From positions 2,170,001 to 2,234,000 of the forward strand of contig OY725505.1 of assembly GCA_963281255.1 (NCBI GenBank): a stretch of DNA of 64,000 bases, given 5' to 3'. The position numbers and the translations under genes are program-made. Origin of the DNA: Aphrocallistes beatrix (lineage: Eukaryota; Porifera; Hexactinellida; Sceptrulophora; Aphrocallistidae). Below are positions 1-10,356 of the stretch, in pieces. Every line of letters starts with the position of its first letter. Position 1 is the stretch's first letter. The notes beneath the pieces are model-generated. The model made no database searches and was not told the origin of the DNA. It saw nothing but the letters and a program-made list of their open reading frames with translations.

Positions 1-83
1 ATTTTTGATTTTTTTTAAAAAATCATGATTTTTTTCCAACCCTGCCGCGGGCGGCGGGCGGCAGTGAATGACAATGGATACTT

Positions 84-146
84 CCAAATGAGTATAGTCG
101 AGCACAGTTATTGCTTAATGCAATTAGCTCGACTATACTCACTTGG
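84..146. repeat. Short inverted repeat (hairpin)
   Basis: Positions 84-103 and 127-146 are inverted copies of each other over 20 bases with one mismatch (core TGAGTATAGTCGAGC). They are separated by a 23-base loop. It is probably the end or centre of an eroded MITE. Nothing coding is seen around it. Confidence 0.6.
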
Positions 147-244
147 CAATTTATACGGCTTCACTCTCTCAATAGAAATCATTGTACTACAGCACAATAG
201 ACTCATTATTATTATTAATATTTCAAAACTATAAAAAAGATTAT

Positions 245-440
245 CTGTTATCTTCACACATTTTGATGAATTTTGAAAAATTTGCTAAAGACTAGCTATC
301 AACAGTTGATATAGCGTTTTTAGACATGTAGATTCTGAATATCGTATTTTCGAATCTAAGTATGTATACGATAAATATTTGATTTGCTATTGTTTACAAC
401 GGATGCATAGGGTAAACAAATATCAAAAATGTGTTGTCTC
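245..440 (+). repeat. Fragment of GC-ended element family B
   Basis: This stretch carries the recurring family B internal motif: an ACTAGCT / CAACAGTTGAT segment, then GTAGATTC...AATATCGTATTTTCGAA, then a TAAACAAATATCAAAAATG run. The same order of motifs occurs in the better copies at 1858-2634, 31092-33379 and 41070-41356. Both ends are missing, so it is a relic. Confidence 0.5.
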
Positions 441-540
441 GACAATTTAAATTTAGTAAGTTGATTCGGACAAAAGAACTCAAAAATTATTTAATCTGGA
501 ATGACTGCTAGTATATTAATCGATTCAGTATCGTTTAGGG

Positions 541-807
541 CAGTGGTTCCCAACCTTTATGAGCCCAAGATTACCTTCTGAATCTAAATGCATCACAAGA
601 TCTACTCGGCAAGCGCATCTGATCGATCGGTTGGGAACCCTGCCGGCCTGCCCTATTCACACTTCACAACAATTTACATATGAGTAGCCTTATTTGTAGA
701 CAGTTTACAAAACGAAAAATGAGACGTAATAGAAACTAATAATATTTCATAAACTGTCTATACAGGTTTCCTATAGTTGATTGCGATTGACAGGTTGGGG
801 ACCCCTG
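541..807. mobile_element. hAT-type MITE (267 bp)
   Basis: The element starts CAGTGGTTCCCAACC and ends GGTTGGGGACCCCTG, which are imperfect terminal inverted repeats. It is flanked by a near-perfect 8-base target duplication (GTTTAGGG at 533-540, GTTTAGGC at 808-815). An 8-base duplication and CAG...CTG ends are standard for hAT elements. No transposase is present, so it is non-autonomous. Confidence 0.8.
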
Positions 808-815
808 GTTTAGGC

Positions 816-1131
816 TATCTTTGAAACATCAAATATGATAAATATCATGCAAATTGAATGTGATATTAAATATCTAAAAAATCATTATATGATACTTGGT
901 CATAAATTATCATTGTCCCCGAAAGCTCCCTCTAAACTGTTTGAAATCAATTATTTAGTATTAGTTGTGGTGGGTTTTTTAAATTCATACATATGTAGTT
1001 ATCTATTCATTTGATTTCAACTCGGATAAGAATCATTGTCAAAATGACCTGGGGGATTATACGAGTATGGCGCCCCAATACAACTAGTTTAGATTTAATA
1101 TAAGAATCAAAATTTAATTAAATATACTTAC
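816..1131. other. AT-rich stretch, nothing assigned
   Basis: I see no open exon, RNA gene or clear repeat here. If the Notch-ligand gene continues, its EGF-repeat exons would lie in this direction on the minus strand, but no cysteine-rich frame is visible before the window start. Confidence 0.4.
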
Positions 1132-1432
1132 CGTTATTGCAATTCGTTCCTGTCCATCCGCTATTGCAAACCTTGCTTCCAGAACTAGAGCAAGTGTAGT
1201 GTCCATAGTAGTCATTACGTGCCCTGCAATATACGGTGCATAGGTTGCCATAGTAATTAGTATTGCACGTGAACCGATATTTTATTTCAAAATAGCGACC
1301 GCTGCCACTAAGTGTGTGTCTCAATGTTGCCCAAGTACTCGATGTCCAATATCCATCATACTGCAAGGCTCCTAGGTAATCATCTGCATTCGAATCATCA
1401 TCCCATCCTATCATATCCACTCTAAACCGCCC
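1132..1432 (-). CDS. Notch ligand exon: DSL domain
   Basis: Minus-strand exon with acceptor TACTAG at its 5' side and donor GTAAGT just below 1132. It encodes the end of the N-terminal C2-like region (GRFRVDMIGWDDDSNADDY) followed by a complete DSL domain. The six DSL cysteines have normal spacing: CNTNYYGNLC, TVYC, then RARNDYYGHYTC, SSSGSKVC and NSGWTGTNC. The RNDYYGHYTC core matches the Delta/Serrate/LAG-2 signature that contacts Notch on the neighbouring cell surface. The exon starts in phase 0, matching the upstream exon. It ends with NNG, after which EGF repeats would be expected, but none are seen before the window edge. Jagged-like and Delta-like types cannot be separated from this part, so I give no symbol. 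Confidence 0.85.
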
Positions 1433-1495
1433 CTAGTAGAAATAATATATTTGTCAAAACAAATTTGAGAGTCGGAAATGAAGTCTATCACTTAC

Positions 1496-1747
1496 CGAAA
1501 AACTACTAGAAGTCGTATAATTATACACCTGGTTCATTGTTTGCGAATTTCCGCTCGCCCTGTAATAGTTAGTGGTATAACTACCACAACTGCTGTAGCT
1601 GCTGTAGCACTCTTTCCATTTGAAAAAGAAAAAAACATCACATTCACCTCCGAACCATCCATCACAATTGCTTCCATCGTCGAGCTTTCCCCGCACATCA
1701 TACTTGTAATAATTCACAGAAAATGTCCCTGCGTTCTCTACTACCAC
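1496..1747 (-). CDS. Notch ligand exon: MNNL region
   Basis: Minus-strand exon of 84 codons lying immediately upstream of the DSL exon, from which it is separated by a 63-base intron (1433-1495). Acceptor GATTTAG precedes 1747 and donor TCG/GTAAGT follows 1496. The peptide begins GTF-SVNYYKYDVRGKLDDG and contains a cysteine cluster (SNCDGWFGGECDVFF, then KECYSSYSSCGSY). This fits the MNNL module found at the N terminus of Notch ligands, in which cysteines and a C-DVFF type motif recur. The joined reading frame SSSFS/GRFRVDM is open. The signal peptide exon should lie above 1750 on this strand and was not recognised. Confidence 0.75.
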
Positions 1748-1857
1748 CTAAATCAAATTAATCCAATAATAAGTAAAGGTATTGACTTATATTGCAAAAA
1801 TTTTACAGGTCTTACCAAATACTTGAAATTAAAATCATTTGTGTGCTAATAATACAT

Positions 1858-2634
1858 AACAAGCGCGCTTCATGCACGTAGCGCGCGGCTTAGCGAACAC
1901 TTCGTGTTCGCAGAATGGCCCTGAGGGCACCCGTATACGTATATCAACAAATTCAGAACTCCGCACGGATGCCAATTATTAATTAATTTCAAACTTGCTA
2001 ATTTAATGAATATACTTGTATTGTAAACAAAATATCAATATAAGATCGAAAAAACGATATTTGTAATCTACACCCTTAATAACAACATCTCAATAGTTAA
2101 AAGCTAGATCCTATGATTTTTGAGAATGGTTTAGTTATATATCTTTAAACAAAAGTAAGCAAACCAATTCATCACTAATAGATTCAAGAATATGATTTTC
2201 AAATCTACACCCCTAAAAACCCAATGTCAACCGTTGGAAGCTAGTCTCTAGCATATTTTAAAATTTGTTAAATGGTGTGAAAATATGTACTATATAAAGG
2301 CGTGAACATATACACATAACCTTGTACACTATAATAAAATTAAGATATCTATATAAGTTATTGCTTTGAAATATTTACATCAATGACAGTATATTGTAGT
2401 ACAAAGTACAATGATTTCTATTGTGAGAGTGAAGATATATAAGTATGTATATATTGGATAGAAAAGTTCTTTCGCAGAGGTGTAAAAATTGCTTACGTAG
2501 ATCTTCGAACTTAATCGTTGACTCATCATTTTACATCTACATGCCAAATTTCATATCTCTATGACTTTCCAATTCTTCAATCAATCGAATCAATCAAAAA
2601 CAAACAAAAAATCCTAGCGTTTTAATATAAAAGA
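1858..2634 (-). mobile_element. GC-ended element, family B copy
   Basis: The GC-rich terminus lies at 1860-1935 and the opposite AT-rich terminus (reverse of TCTTTTATATTAAAACGC) at about 2617-2634. The body carries the family B motifs: reversed ACCCCATGT-like and GTTGGAAGCTAGT segments, a run of TTTGTTTA, and a GTTTGATTG-type segment near 2575. No transposase frame is seen, so it is non-autonomous. The GC terminus here is a divergent variant of the others. Confidence 0.6.
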
Positions 2635-2711
2635 TGGAAACTAGGAACCTAACCCTGGTATTTCCATTAAATTTTAGTCTCGCCGTTCGCAGTAATTCTC
2701 AGGAATGTAAC

Positions 2712-3204
2712 CAGTGGCGGATCCAGGGGGGGGATATACCCCCCACCAAACTTTTGGCCTCCCAGTCTTTCGAATTCATTCTGATTATTATTATTCTTTT
2801 TCATAGTATATTTTCAATCATGCCTTTGATTTATAGCCATTTTACAATTGGTTGTTGCTTCTCAACTGCAAAAAATCGCAAAATAGATTTTGTAATATAG
2901 TATCGTAATTTAGATTTTTGATTTTCATAGGTATATTCTATACTGAATGAATCATTTATCAGATATTCTATATACTACATACGCTATTAGATGATATAGA
3001 TTAAATGTAGCTATCTAAACTGGATACAAGTGGAATATAGAAGAGACCTTCAATCAGTGAGAATATAATAAAATAAACATGAAATTGCATTTAGTTTAGT
3101 GGCCAGGGGCTTTGCCCCTGGACCCCACTGGGGGGCTTACAGCACCCCCAGACCCCCAGGTGGGTTGATATCCCCCCCACCAGAGATTCCTGGATCCGCC
3201 ACTG
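2712..3204. mobile_element. hAT-type MITE (493 bp)
   Basis: The ends are CAGTGGCGGATCCAGG and its reverse complement CCTGGATCCGCCACTG. A perfect 8-base target duplication AATGTAAC flanks it at 2704-2711 and 3205-3212. Poly-G/C tracts sit just inside both ends and the core is AT-rich. It is non-autonomous and related by its termini to the element at 51778-52047. Confidence 0.9.
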
Positions 3205-3212
3205 AATGTAAC

Positions 3213-4470
3213 CCCCGCAAACAGCGTGGGATTCCTGTAAATCCGAATTAACATAATTTGGCGTAACCTAACTCGCCAAATTTATGATGTGCCAATTTAT
3301 GATAATTATGCCATATAAAATATACGACAAAAATGTTAATTACTAGAGAATGTTCACGTTAACCCCCAACACCAACTCCACCAGCGTTCGTTCCGTTCGT
3401 AGATTCCAATTTAAAGGGTTCGAACATTTCATTCTCTGATACATGCGTATATTTTTATATAATATACTATGTTCTATCTTTTTTTATACATGCATTAAGC
3501 ACTAATCGAAAACATCGGCAGCTAGCAAGATTGTATAGGATAGTTTCACTGCAGTATATTGGCATCGTCCAACTCAACTCTTTAAGATCCAAACATACAT
3601 GTTTCAACTTTTTTTCATGTCAAACAAAGTTACACTGTGTATGTTGGAATGTTGTATGTTGTAACTAACTTTTGGTCATTTAATTTATTCATGCATTCTA
3701 AGGATTAAGTTGTAAAATGCATCATAGGTGCAATATCCAGGGAAGATGGAGGGATATCCCACTTTACATTTCTCAACCATAAATGCAAGCGTAGTAATGT
3801 GAAATAGAAAAAAATATCAGAAAAGTACGCCGTCCCGCTTTAGTTATTCCGGATACTACCAGCTTTGATCATTAAATTATAGCAGAATATAAATTTGTGC
3901 CCCATGTGTTTGAGTAAATGTTGACATTTAAAAATGTTTCTGTTTTTCACAACAAAAATATCTTTCAATGTTGATCTTTTTTGTCCTATTGATTACATCA
4001 CCTCAGTAAGCGACAAAAATACGACTTTTTGTATTAGGGATACTTTTTAAAATAAAGCAATGCTTAGAGGCCTAGCGACAAAAGAAAATGGCCAGAAAAA
4101 ATGAGGCAAAAACTTGGCTAAAATCGATTCATTATTTATAAACATATTTTCGGGAGAGTACATCAACAACACAAACAAAGGATCACGCGCTCCTGATTTA
4201 GATTCAAACCCAGGCTTTTTTATATCTAGAAAGGAATGAAACATTTGAGTTGAAGGCTCATTGTAAAGACTGCATTTTAGCAGATTATAAAATAACCAGT
4301 TACGAAGTGTAATAATCATTAGGGTATTTCAATGGGCCGATAGATGTGGAAAATTTGTTCGTACTGTATGATGATTGGGTAATAACCTTTTAATGGACTG
4401 TCCGATTTGGAAAATAATTCTTCTATTTATTTAGCGAGTCTTACTTGGAGAGTTTTACAGTGATTTTTAA
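3213..4470. other. Unassigned intergenic DNA
   Basis: No gene is supported. A short piece at about 3355-3410 (CCACCAGCGTTCGTTCCG) resembles the GTTCG-repeat hAT-like elements at 6765-7706 and 43383-44245, so it is probably a relic of that family. The remainder is AT-rich without recognisable structure. Confidence 0.4.
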
Positions 4471-4514
4471 TAATAATAATAATAAAAATATAAAAAAAAA
4501 TAAAAATAAAAAAA

Positions 4515-4607
<93 letters not shown>

Positions 4608-4680
4608 AATAACAATAATAACAATAATAATCATAATAATCATAATCATAATAATCATCATCATTATAATAATATAATTA
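4470..4680. repeat. (TAA)n microsatellite with variant flanks
   Basis: About 4516-4604 is uninterrupted TAA/ATA triplets. It is bordered by degenerate AATAAAAATA on the left and TAATCATAATAA-type variants on the right. Long single-amino-acid reading frames on the minus strand are artefacts of this repeat. Confidence 0.95.
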
Positions 4681-5586
4681 AACTTACTAGAAATTGTAGA
4701 GAAAGAAACGATAAAATTAGTCCAATGGAGAGTACCATTCGTCTTGATTTTTCTCTAATACCTAAACAAAAAAGTTGTTTAAATACGTACGTATCCACAT
4801 ATTTTTCTAGAAAAGAGGATCACAACTCCTAATGCTAACTATGTGGTCTTAACCCGCGCTTTGCGAGGTGTTTTGTAGCGTCATTTCGGGTTTAAGCCAT
4901 TTTGGGTGGGGGAAGCCATACAAGTTTGGGGTCTGACTATAAATAGAAAAAACACCAAGTCAACCGCAGGATAATTATTAATAGTTCAATTTGGAGCTGC
5001 AAATGGACAACAAATAGAGAACTCATTTTAATAAATAAAATAAAACAAACTCACTTGAACTGAAAGAAAAACTAAATATGTAGACGATTTTAAAACCATG
5101 AAAAATATTTTTCACACAGCTACTTATACAAACTATACATAGTGATTTTGCTTTGATATTGGAACTCTGGGAAGAGGCGGTATCCTTCTAAATTATGCAA
5201 TAATTTAATCAGACCAAGATCACGGGTTCTAACCTTGCCCTAGTTATTTGATGTTTGCATTCAATTACATTATTTCAGCAAAGTAATCTGAGCCTGGATG
5301 TCATCCCGTTTAAAGGTAAAGTTAGCAGGTATCTTCTCTGGTTACTGATAGCCGAGTTTTTCTCTGTAAGAACAGAAAGTCTTGCTGAGATCAGATAAAA
5401 TGTCTTACAGTAATCAGAAAAAGTCCTATTACTCTGAGCATAGCCTACTACATATAAGGCCTCAAAGTAACTTGCGGATTTTTGGACTATGGATACTGTA
5501 GAAGATGGTTGAACCAATACATGAGCTACCTAAAATCATTAACTAAGCACAATATAGCTTAGGAATGTATTACCAGCATATATAAA
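4681..5586. other. Unassigned AT-rich DNA
   Basis: No coding exon or repeat end could be supported. A minus-strand 80-codon frame at 5275-5517 shows no recognisable motif or splice context and is treated as chance. Confidence 0.4.
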
Positions 5587-5950
5587 TACAAGCGCGCTTC
5601 GCTTGCTTGCGCTGCGCGGCTGGCGGACACTTGTGTCTGCCAGAGGCGTACTTTGGATTCTTAGACTCACAATGATTTATTATAAGGTAGATAACATCTC
5701 TAAATACGTTTGTCTACGTTTGTGACTGTTATAATCGGTATCACTCGAAAAATCACAAAATTTGTCAATTTTTCAAATTTTAATTCGTAATGATGACGTT
5801 ATAACAGAGTGATTGAGTCATCATTTGTATCATATTTGAGATATATTAATATAGACATTCTATTAAAATTTCAGCTTTCTATCACTTAAAATGGCTGAGT
5901 CATAGTCAGAAAACTGAAATTGTAAACTGAGAAACTGAAGTTGAAAAAAG
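5587..5950 (-). mobile_element. GC-ended element, family A, runs into gap
   Basis: The shared GC terminus (TACAAGCGCGCTTCGCTTGC) starts at 5587. It is followed by the family A body: CTCACAATGATT, TAAGGTAGATAACATCTCT, GATATCACTCGAAAAATC, then the ATGATGACGTTATAAC box. The copy is cut by the run of Ns, so its 5' end is not seen. Confidence 0.75.
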
Positions 5951-6150
5951 NNNNNNNNNNNNNNNNNNNNNNNNNNNNNNNNNNNNNNNNNNNNNNNNNN
6001 NNNNNNNNNNNNNNNNNNNNNNNNNNNNNNNNNNNNNNNNNNNNNNNNNNNNNNNNNNNNNNNNNNNNNNNNNNNNNNNNNNNNNNNNNNNNNNNNNNNN
6101 NNNNNNNNNNNNNNNNNNNNNNNNNNNNNNNNNNNNNNNNNNNNNNNNNN
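5951..6150. other. Assembly gap (200 Ns)
   Basis: Two hundred undetermined bases, probably a fixed-size placeholder. The gap falls inside a repeat copy, which would explain the assembly break. Confidence 0.99.
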
Positions 6151-6764
6151 ACAATGCCACTCCCTGGAAATTTTAAGTTTCTCCTGGTATTAATTTCATA
6201 AATGTCTTTTACTCGTAATTGATCTATGAGAATAAGGTTTTGTCTAAGAATAAGGTCATTGATATGCGATTCATCCCTCCCATCCTCGGTTCAATGTTGT
6301 TTCAGAATCTATCAATTCAGTTTACTGTGTTTCGTACCCATATCAGGATTTAATCAACTAAGTTCTGTGATAAATATTGCATTTACATACATAGACTAAA
6401 TCAGGAAGAATTTGACATTATGAAACAATGTTGTCAGCTTTCTGGGCTTACAACGCATCCCCAGGTCCGCCTTAAAGCATCCTCATACTACAAGCTTGGT
6501 GTTGTGACGAAAGGATTATTTAGGAGCGCGAGACGCTCCTTTAGGCGTATGATTTTAAGCCCGAAAGTGTTTAGGAGCGTGAAAATTTAGAATATTACCC
6601 AATTTACCATATATCATAATGTTATTTATCGATTTAGGCGTATGAAAATGTATGGGATTGGGATTAGGAGCGTATCTCTGGAGGTCTGTATAATACCCTG
6701 GTTGTGACCCGTCATAGGATTTGTTTCGTGGTGATTATCTCCCTGGTTAATCATTCTGCTCCCG
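6151..6764. other. Unassigned DNA with one small hairpin
   Basis: No gene is seen. AGGAGCG...CGCTCCT at about 6522-6541 makes a 7-base-stem hairpin, and TTAGGAGCG and TTTAGGCGTATGA each recur between 6520 and 6680. This suggests a short degraded repeat. Confidence 0.4.
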
Positions 6765-7706
6765 TTTGAGGAATTTTTTAGAACAGATTGAGTTTACCAC
6801 GTTCGAAACGAAAATAACTTTCACCCCTAACTTCAACTCCACTAGCGTTCGTTCAGTTCAGTTTGTTCAGTTCGTTCACCTCTGGACTGTGTCGTTCCGC
6901 CCGCGCGAAGATGTCGGAAGATCTTGGTGGTTATTAAGTGCAACAAGCAGACATGAGTCTACGATGGATGTCTGGAATTAGCACCCTTAATGATCTATTT
7001 CTATATTACGAGGGTCACTCGATAAGTTTTTAGCCTGGAATAGTTGCTTCTATTTGATTGTGTTGAAAATTCCTAGGATTATTCATCTACCTATTATTAC
7101 ATGTATCTTTGGCTTTGAGTTAGATTGTACAAGTCTCTAAAATATTATGCCACATATATTGGAGTGTCCTTGTGGACTCCGACACATTTGCAAGCCATTT
7201 CCTATGGAATTTTATTTATTCTATTTATGGAAAAATGATAGTTGGGAACAAACTTTTGATAATTCAATATTGTCAATGATGCGATATATTCACAATCCGG
7301 GGGGATTCTATAAATGTTCAAAGATATCCCAATTCAACACTTGTGTTTGTGTTTTCATATGCTAATACAAAATATCTTAGAAAATTTCTTCATCACAATA
7401 TTTTAGAAACTTGTCCGATTGAAATCAAACTCAAAGTCAAAGATAATAATAGGTAGGTGAATAATCCTAGAAATTTTCAACAAAATCAAACGGAAGCAAC
7501 TACTCCAGGCTCAAAACATATTGATTGACCCTCGTATGAATAAATATTTATAATTATTCAGTTCAGTTCGTTCAGTTCACGTTCAACTGCCGTTCGGCAA
7601 CCGCGAGTGTTCGTTCAGTTCGTTCAGTGTAAATCCCTTAAGAGTCTTGCGTTCAGTTTGTTCAGTTCAAGTTTAATAAGTTTGTTCGTGAACCTTTCAT
7701 TTCCTG
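6765..7706. mobile_element. GTTCG-rich hAT-like MITE, interrupted
   Basis: The element is built of iterated GTTCAGTTCGTTCAG-type words near both ends and finishes GAACCTTTCATTTCCTG at 7706. The same ending and words occur in the element at 43383-44245. The copy is split by a mariner-like MITE at 7009-7534. The left end is eroded, so the start is approximate. Confidence 0.6.
7009..7534. mobile_element. Mariner-like MITE
   Basis: The termini CGAGGGTCACTCGATAAG and its imperfect inverse ending TTGATTGACCCTCG are flanked by TA on each side (7007-7008 and 7535-7536). Longer inverted repeats continue inward (GAATAATCC...GGATTATTC). It carries no transposase and sits inside the GTTCG-rich element. 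A truncated sister copy lies at 59047-59490. Confidence 0.8.
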
Positions 7707-7797
7707 GATAAAAGGAGTGATATTATTTCAGTTCACTACATTTTCCGTATCCCAGAAATAAAGCAAGTCGGCACCAATGAAACAATGCAACATCTGC

Positions 7798-7918
7798 AAA
7801 TTGTGGGGCATGCCTAATTTATGGGACGGGATTGGACAATCCCAGAAAATCTAGGTACCTAATTTACGGGACGAGATGCCATCCCGTCCCGTAAATTGGG
7901 CATGCTCAAATTGTGGCA
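7798..7918. repeat. Small palindromic repeat
   Basis: AATTGTGGGGCATGCCTAAT near 7798 pairs with ATTGGGCATGCTCAAATT near 7895-7915. An inner inverted repeat is built on TACGGGACGAG / CCCGTCCCGTAAATT. It looks like a short hairpin MITE; no target duplication could be fixed. Confidence 0.5.
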
Positions 7919-8458
7919 CCTTTAAATTTGACTAGATAATACTGTCTACATTAAGTATCTTACTAACAAGAGCTATAGACGGCAGATTGCAAGTGATGAA
8001 CCTGGTGCTGACTGAAAGATGGATTTGTTATTTGCCATAATACTGCCTGGGATTATCCAATTCCGGGGGGAGGGATACCCCCAACTCACCGAAGAAATAG
8101 TTTCAAATTTTTCTCAAAATCTGGGAGGGAGAATTTGAATGCACTAAACTCAAGTTTTTTTAATGGATATGGAAAAGACTCAAAATGACAACAGTATAGA
8201 AGAATAAAATAAATCAATGATGGTGAGGAGAAAAGATGATACAAATCTCCTCAAAATGATTAGAAAAATGATCAGGGTAAAAAAGTTCATAATCTCCAAG
8301 GATCTGACTTCATTCCATCGTCAAAATAGAATCGCCATCGTGATCAAGCGGTCAATGATCGCGTGATCCTAATGCCCTAAAGATTATTTGTAGAGCCAGG
8401 GCCTCACCAACTCTAGTTGAGCCTGTCATGAAAAAAATGGTATAAATTTTGTGTCATT
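7919..8458. other. Unassigned DNA
   Basis: AT-rich sequence with no supported exon, RNA gene or repeat boundary. Confidence 0.4.
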
Positions 8459-8988
8459 TAATTGGGGAATTCCATGTCAAAAAACCAATCATTCCACCAC
8501 CATCAACCGATTTGTCTGAAATTTGCTGTGCGACAAGGCACTGATATGTCTTTACTTTTGTGAAAATTTCAGATCAATCGGTCATGTTGTTTTTGAGTTA
8601 TGACGTCACAAATTTTTGAATTTTTGCTGTTTGACCAAGGATTTTCACAATGGTAAAATCACCATCCCATTTTAAACTCGAATAACTCGAAAAATATTCA
8701 TCAAATTCTTTCATAAATTGCAATACTTATGTTTTTACATATGGAGAATACGAAAAACTTGAGTAAATTAAGTTTTGAGTTCCTTTTCTTTGTGAAAACT
8801 GGAACTGAAACTAACTCCGAAGCAAACCGGAACTATGACGAAATAAAAATGTATATTTTGGAAACTGTTTTATTTTTGGGTATTTTACTGTTTATATTCA
8901 TAATTCATTGTATAGAAAAATTCATTTGGTTTCCATATGTTCTCTTTGAGTTATTCACATTTTTGTACTTGTAAACGCTTTCTATATA

Positions 8989-9753
8989 CAGGGTGGCCCG
9001 TAAGTTCTGTCCGCTTTATTAGGTATAAAATTTATTATGCTCAAACAATATTAGTTAGTATTGTCTTTAGAGATTGTAATTCGAATACTTTCAACGAGTT
9101 AAAAAGATTTTTCGAGTCTGAGACCTAGAACTGTGTTTTGTACGAGTTTGGTGAATAAAAAATGTGTCCTGGCTCGCAGCGAAAATCGCGAATCAGAGGC
9201 CACTGCTTTTCGAATTATCTTTCTAGAGTCTTCAAATTCTCGGAAAAAATAGCTCTCACATTTTCCTCGAACACTCTAAATTTGTAGAAATATACGATGT
9301 GAAGATCAGTGCATTTTGAGGACAAATTGGATCATATTTTTTGTGATGTGAAAAAAAGTACTATTTTAGGGAATTTTGCAAAATATAACTAATTTAAACT
9401 GCGAATGAATAACTTTTTCTTATGTCTGAAAATGAATTCAGTGGATTCGTGAAATATTTCTATGGTGAATGAAAGGTATCTGGTGTTAAATCGTCATGGA
9501 ACATCGATTATGTAGACAATTTATACAGAAGCAGCGGGACCTGATTTGCGATTTTCGCTGCTCGCCAGGACACATTTTGTATTCACCAAACTCACCACAC
9601 AAAACACAGTTCTAGGTCTCAGACTCAAAAATCTTTTTAACTCGTTTAAAGTATTCGAATTACAATCTCTAAAGACCATAATAACTAAGACTGTTTGAGT
9701 ATAAACATTTTTATATCTAATGAAGCTTGGGACAGAACTTATGGGCCACCCTG
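8989..9753. mobile_element. Mariner-like MITE, family C
   Basis: The ends are CAGGGTGGCCCGTAAGTTCT and the inverse AGAACTTATGGGCCACCCTG, with TA before the left end. Inverted arms of about 200 bases contain TGTGTCCTGGCTCGCAGCG / CGCTGCTCGCCAGGACACA. It is the same family as 16627-17364, the split copy 42299-42677 plus 46228-46629, and a fragment near 51140-51360. It is inserted in the left arm of the fold-back. Confidence 0.8.
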
Positions 9754-9819
9754 TTGTTGCTATGTAATAGGAATGCAATAAATGTCACTAATGAGTTGAA
9801 AAGTTAATTTTAGAGGACT

Positions 9820-10356
9820 GTTGCGTAGATTCGTGAGATCGTAAATCCGTGAGATTCTTATACTATATAACCATGGATGGTTTTCTAGCGTAGAATTCTG
9901 AGATTATCCGTAGAATCGTGAGATTTTGTTCTGTTTACTCAAATCACCTTATGGTTCAATCAGTTTCATCGTAACTTGATAACCACCACCACCACCACCA
10001 AATTGTGGCACGCGACACAATTTGATCGTGCGCGACACAGTTTACTATGGTGAAACCCCATATGGACCATAAATGCAAAATAAAATTCATCCATAGTCCA
10101 TATGGGGTTTTACAAAGTAAATTGTGTCGTGCGCCACTAAATTATGTCGCGCGCCATCAAATTGTGTCGCGTGCCACAATTTGGTGGCGGTGGTTATCAA
10201 GTTACGATGAAACTGATTGAACCATAAGGTGATTTGAGTAAGCAGAACAAAATCTCACGATTCTACGGATAATCTCAGAATTCTACGCTAAAATACCATC
10301 CATGGTTATATAGTATAAGAATCTCACGGATCTACGATCTCACGAATCTACACAAC
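9820..10356. mobile_element. Hairpin MITE with 6-base AGGACT duplication
   Basis: The ends GTTGCGTAGATTCGTGAG and CACGAATCTACACAAC are inverted, and the inversion extends deep into the element. Exact AGGACT copies lie at 9814-9819 and 10357-10362. The uninterrupted empty site is visible in the other fold-back arm near 11029-11034. The centre holds inverted GTGTCGCGCGCCA / TGGCACGCGACAC words around CATATGGGGTTT. A second, interrupted copy occurs at 58412-59044. Confidence 0.9.

Noticed and set aside
4427-4664. Long poly-Leu and poly-Ile open frames
   Set aside because: Translation of the TAA microsatellite.
5906-6201. Open frames across the N run
   Set aside because: They exist only because undetermined bases contain no stops.
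7147-7365. 72-codon frame with CPCGLRHICK resembling a GIY-YIG-like start
   Set aside because: It lies within a MITE with TA flanks; the sister copy at 59047 does not keep the frame, and no catalytic pattern follows.
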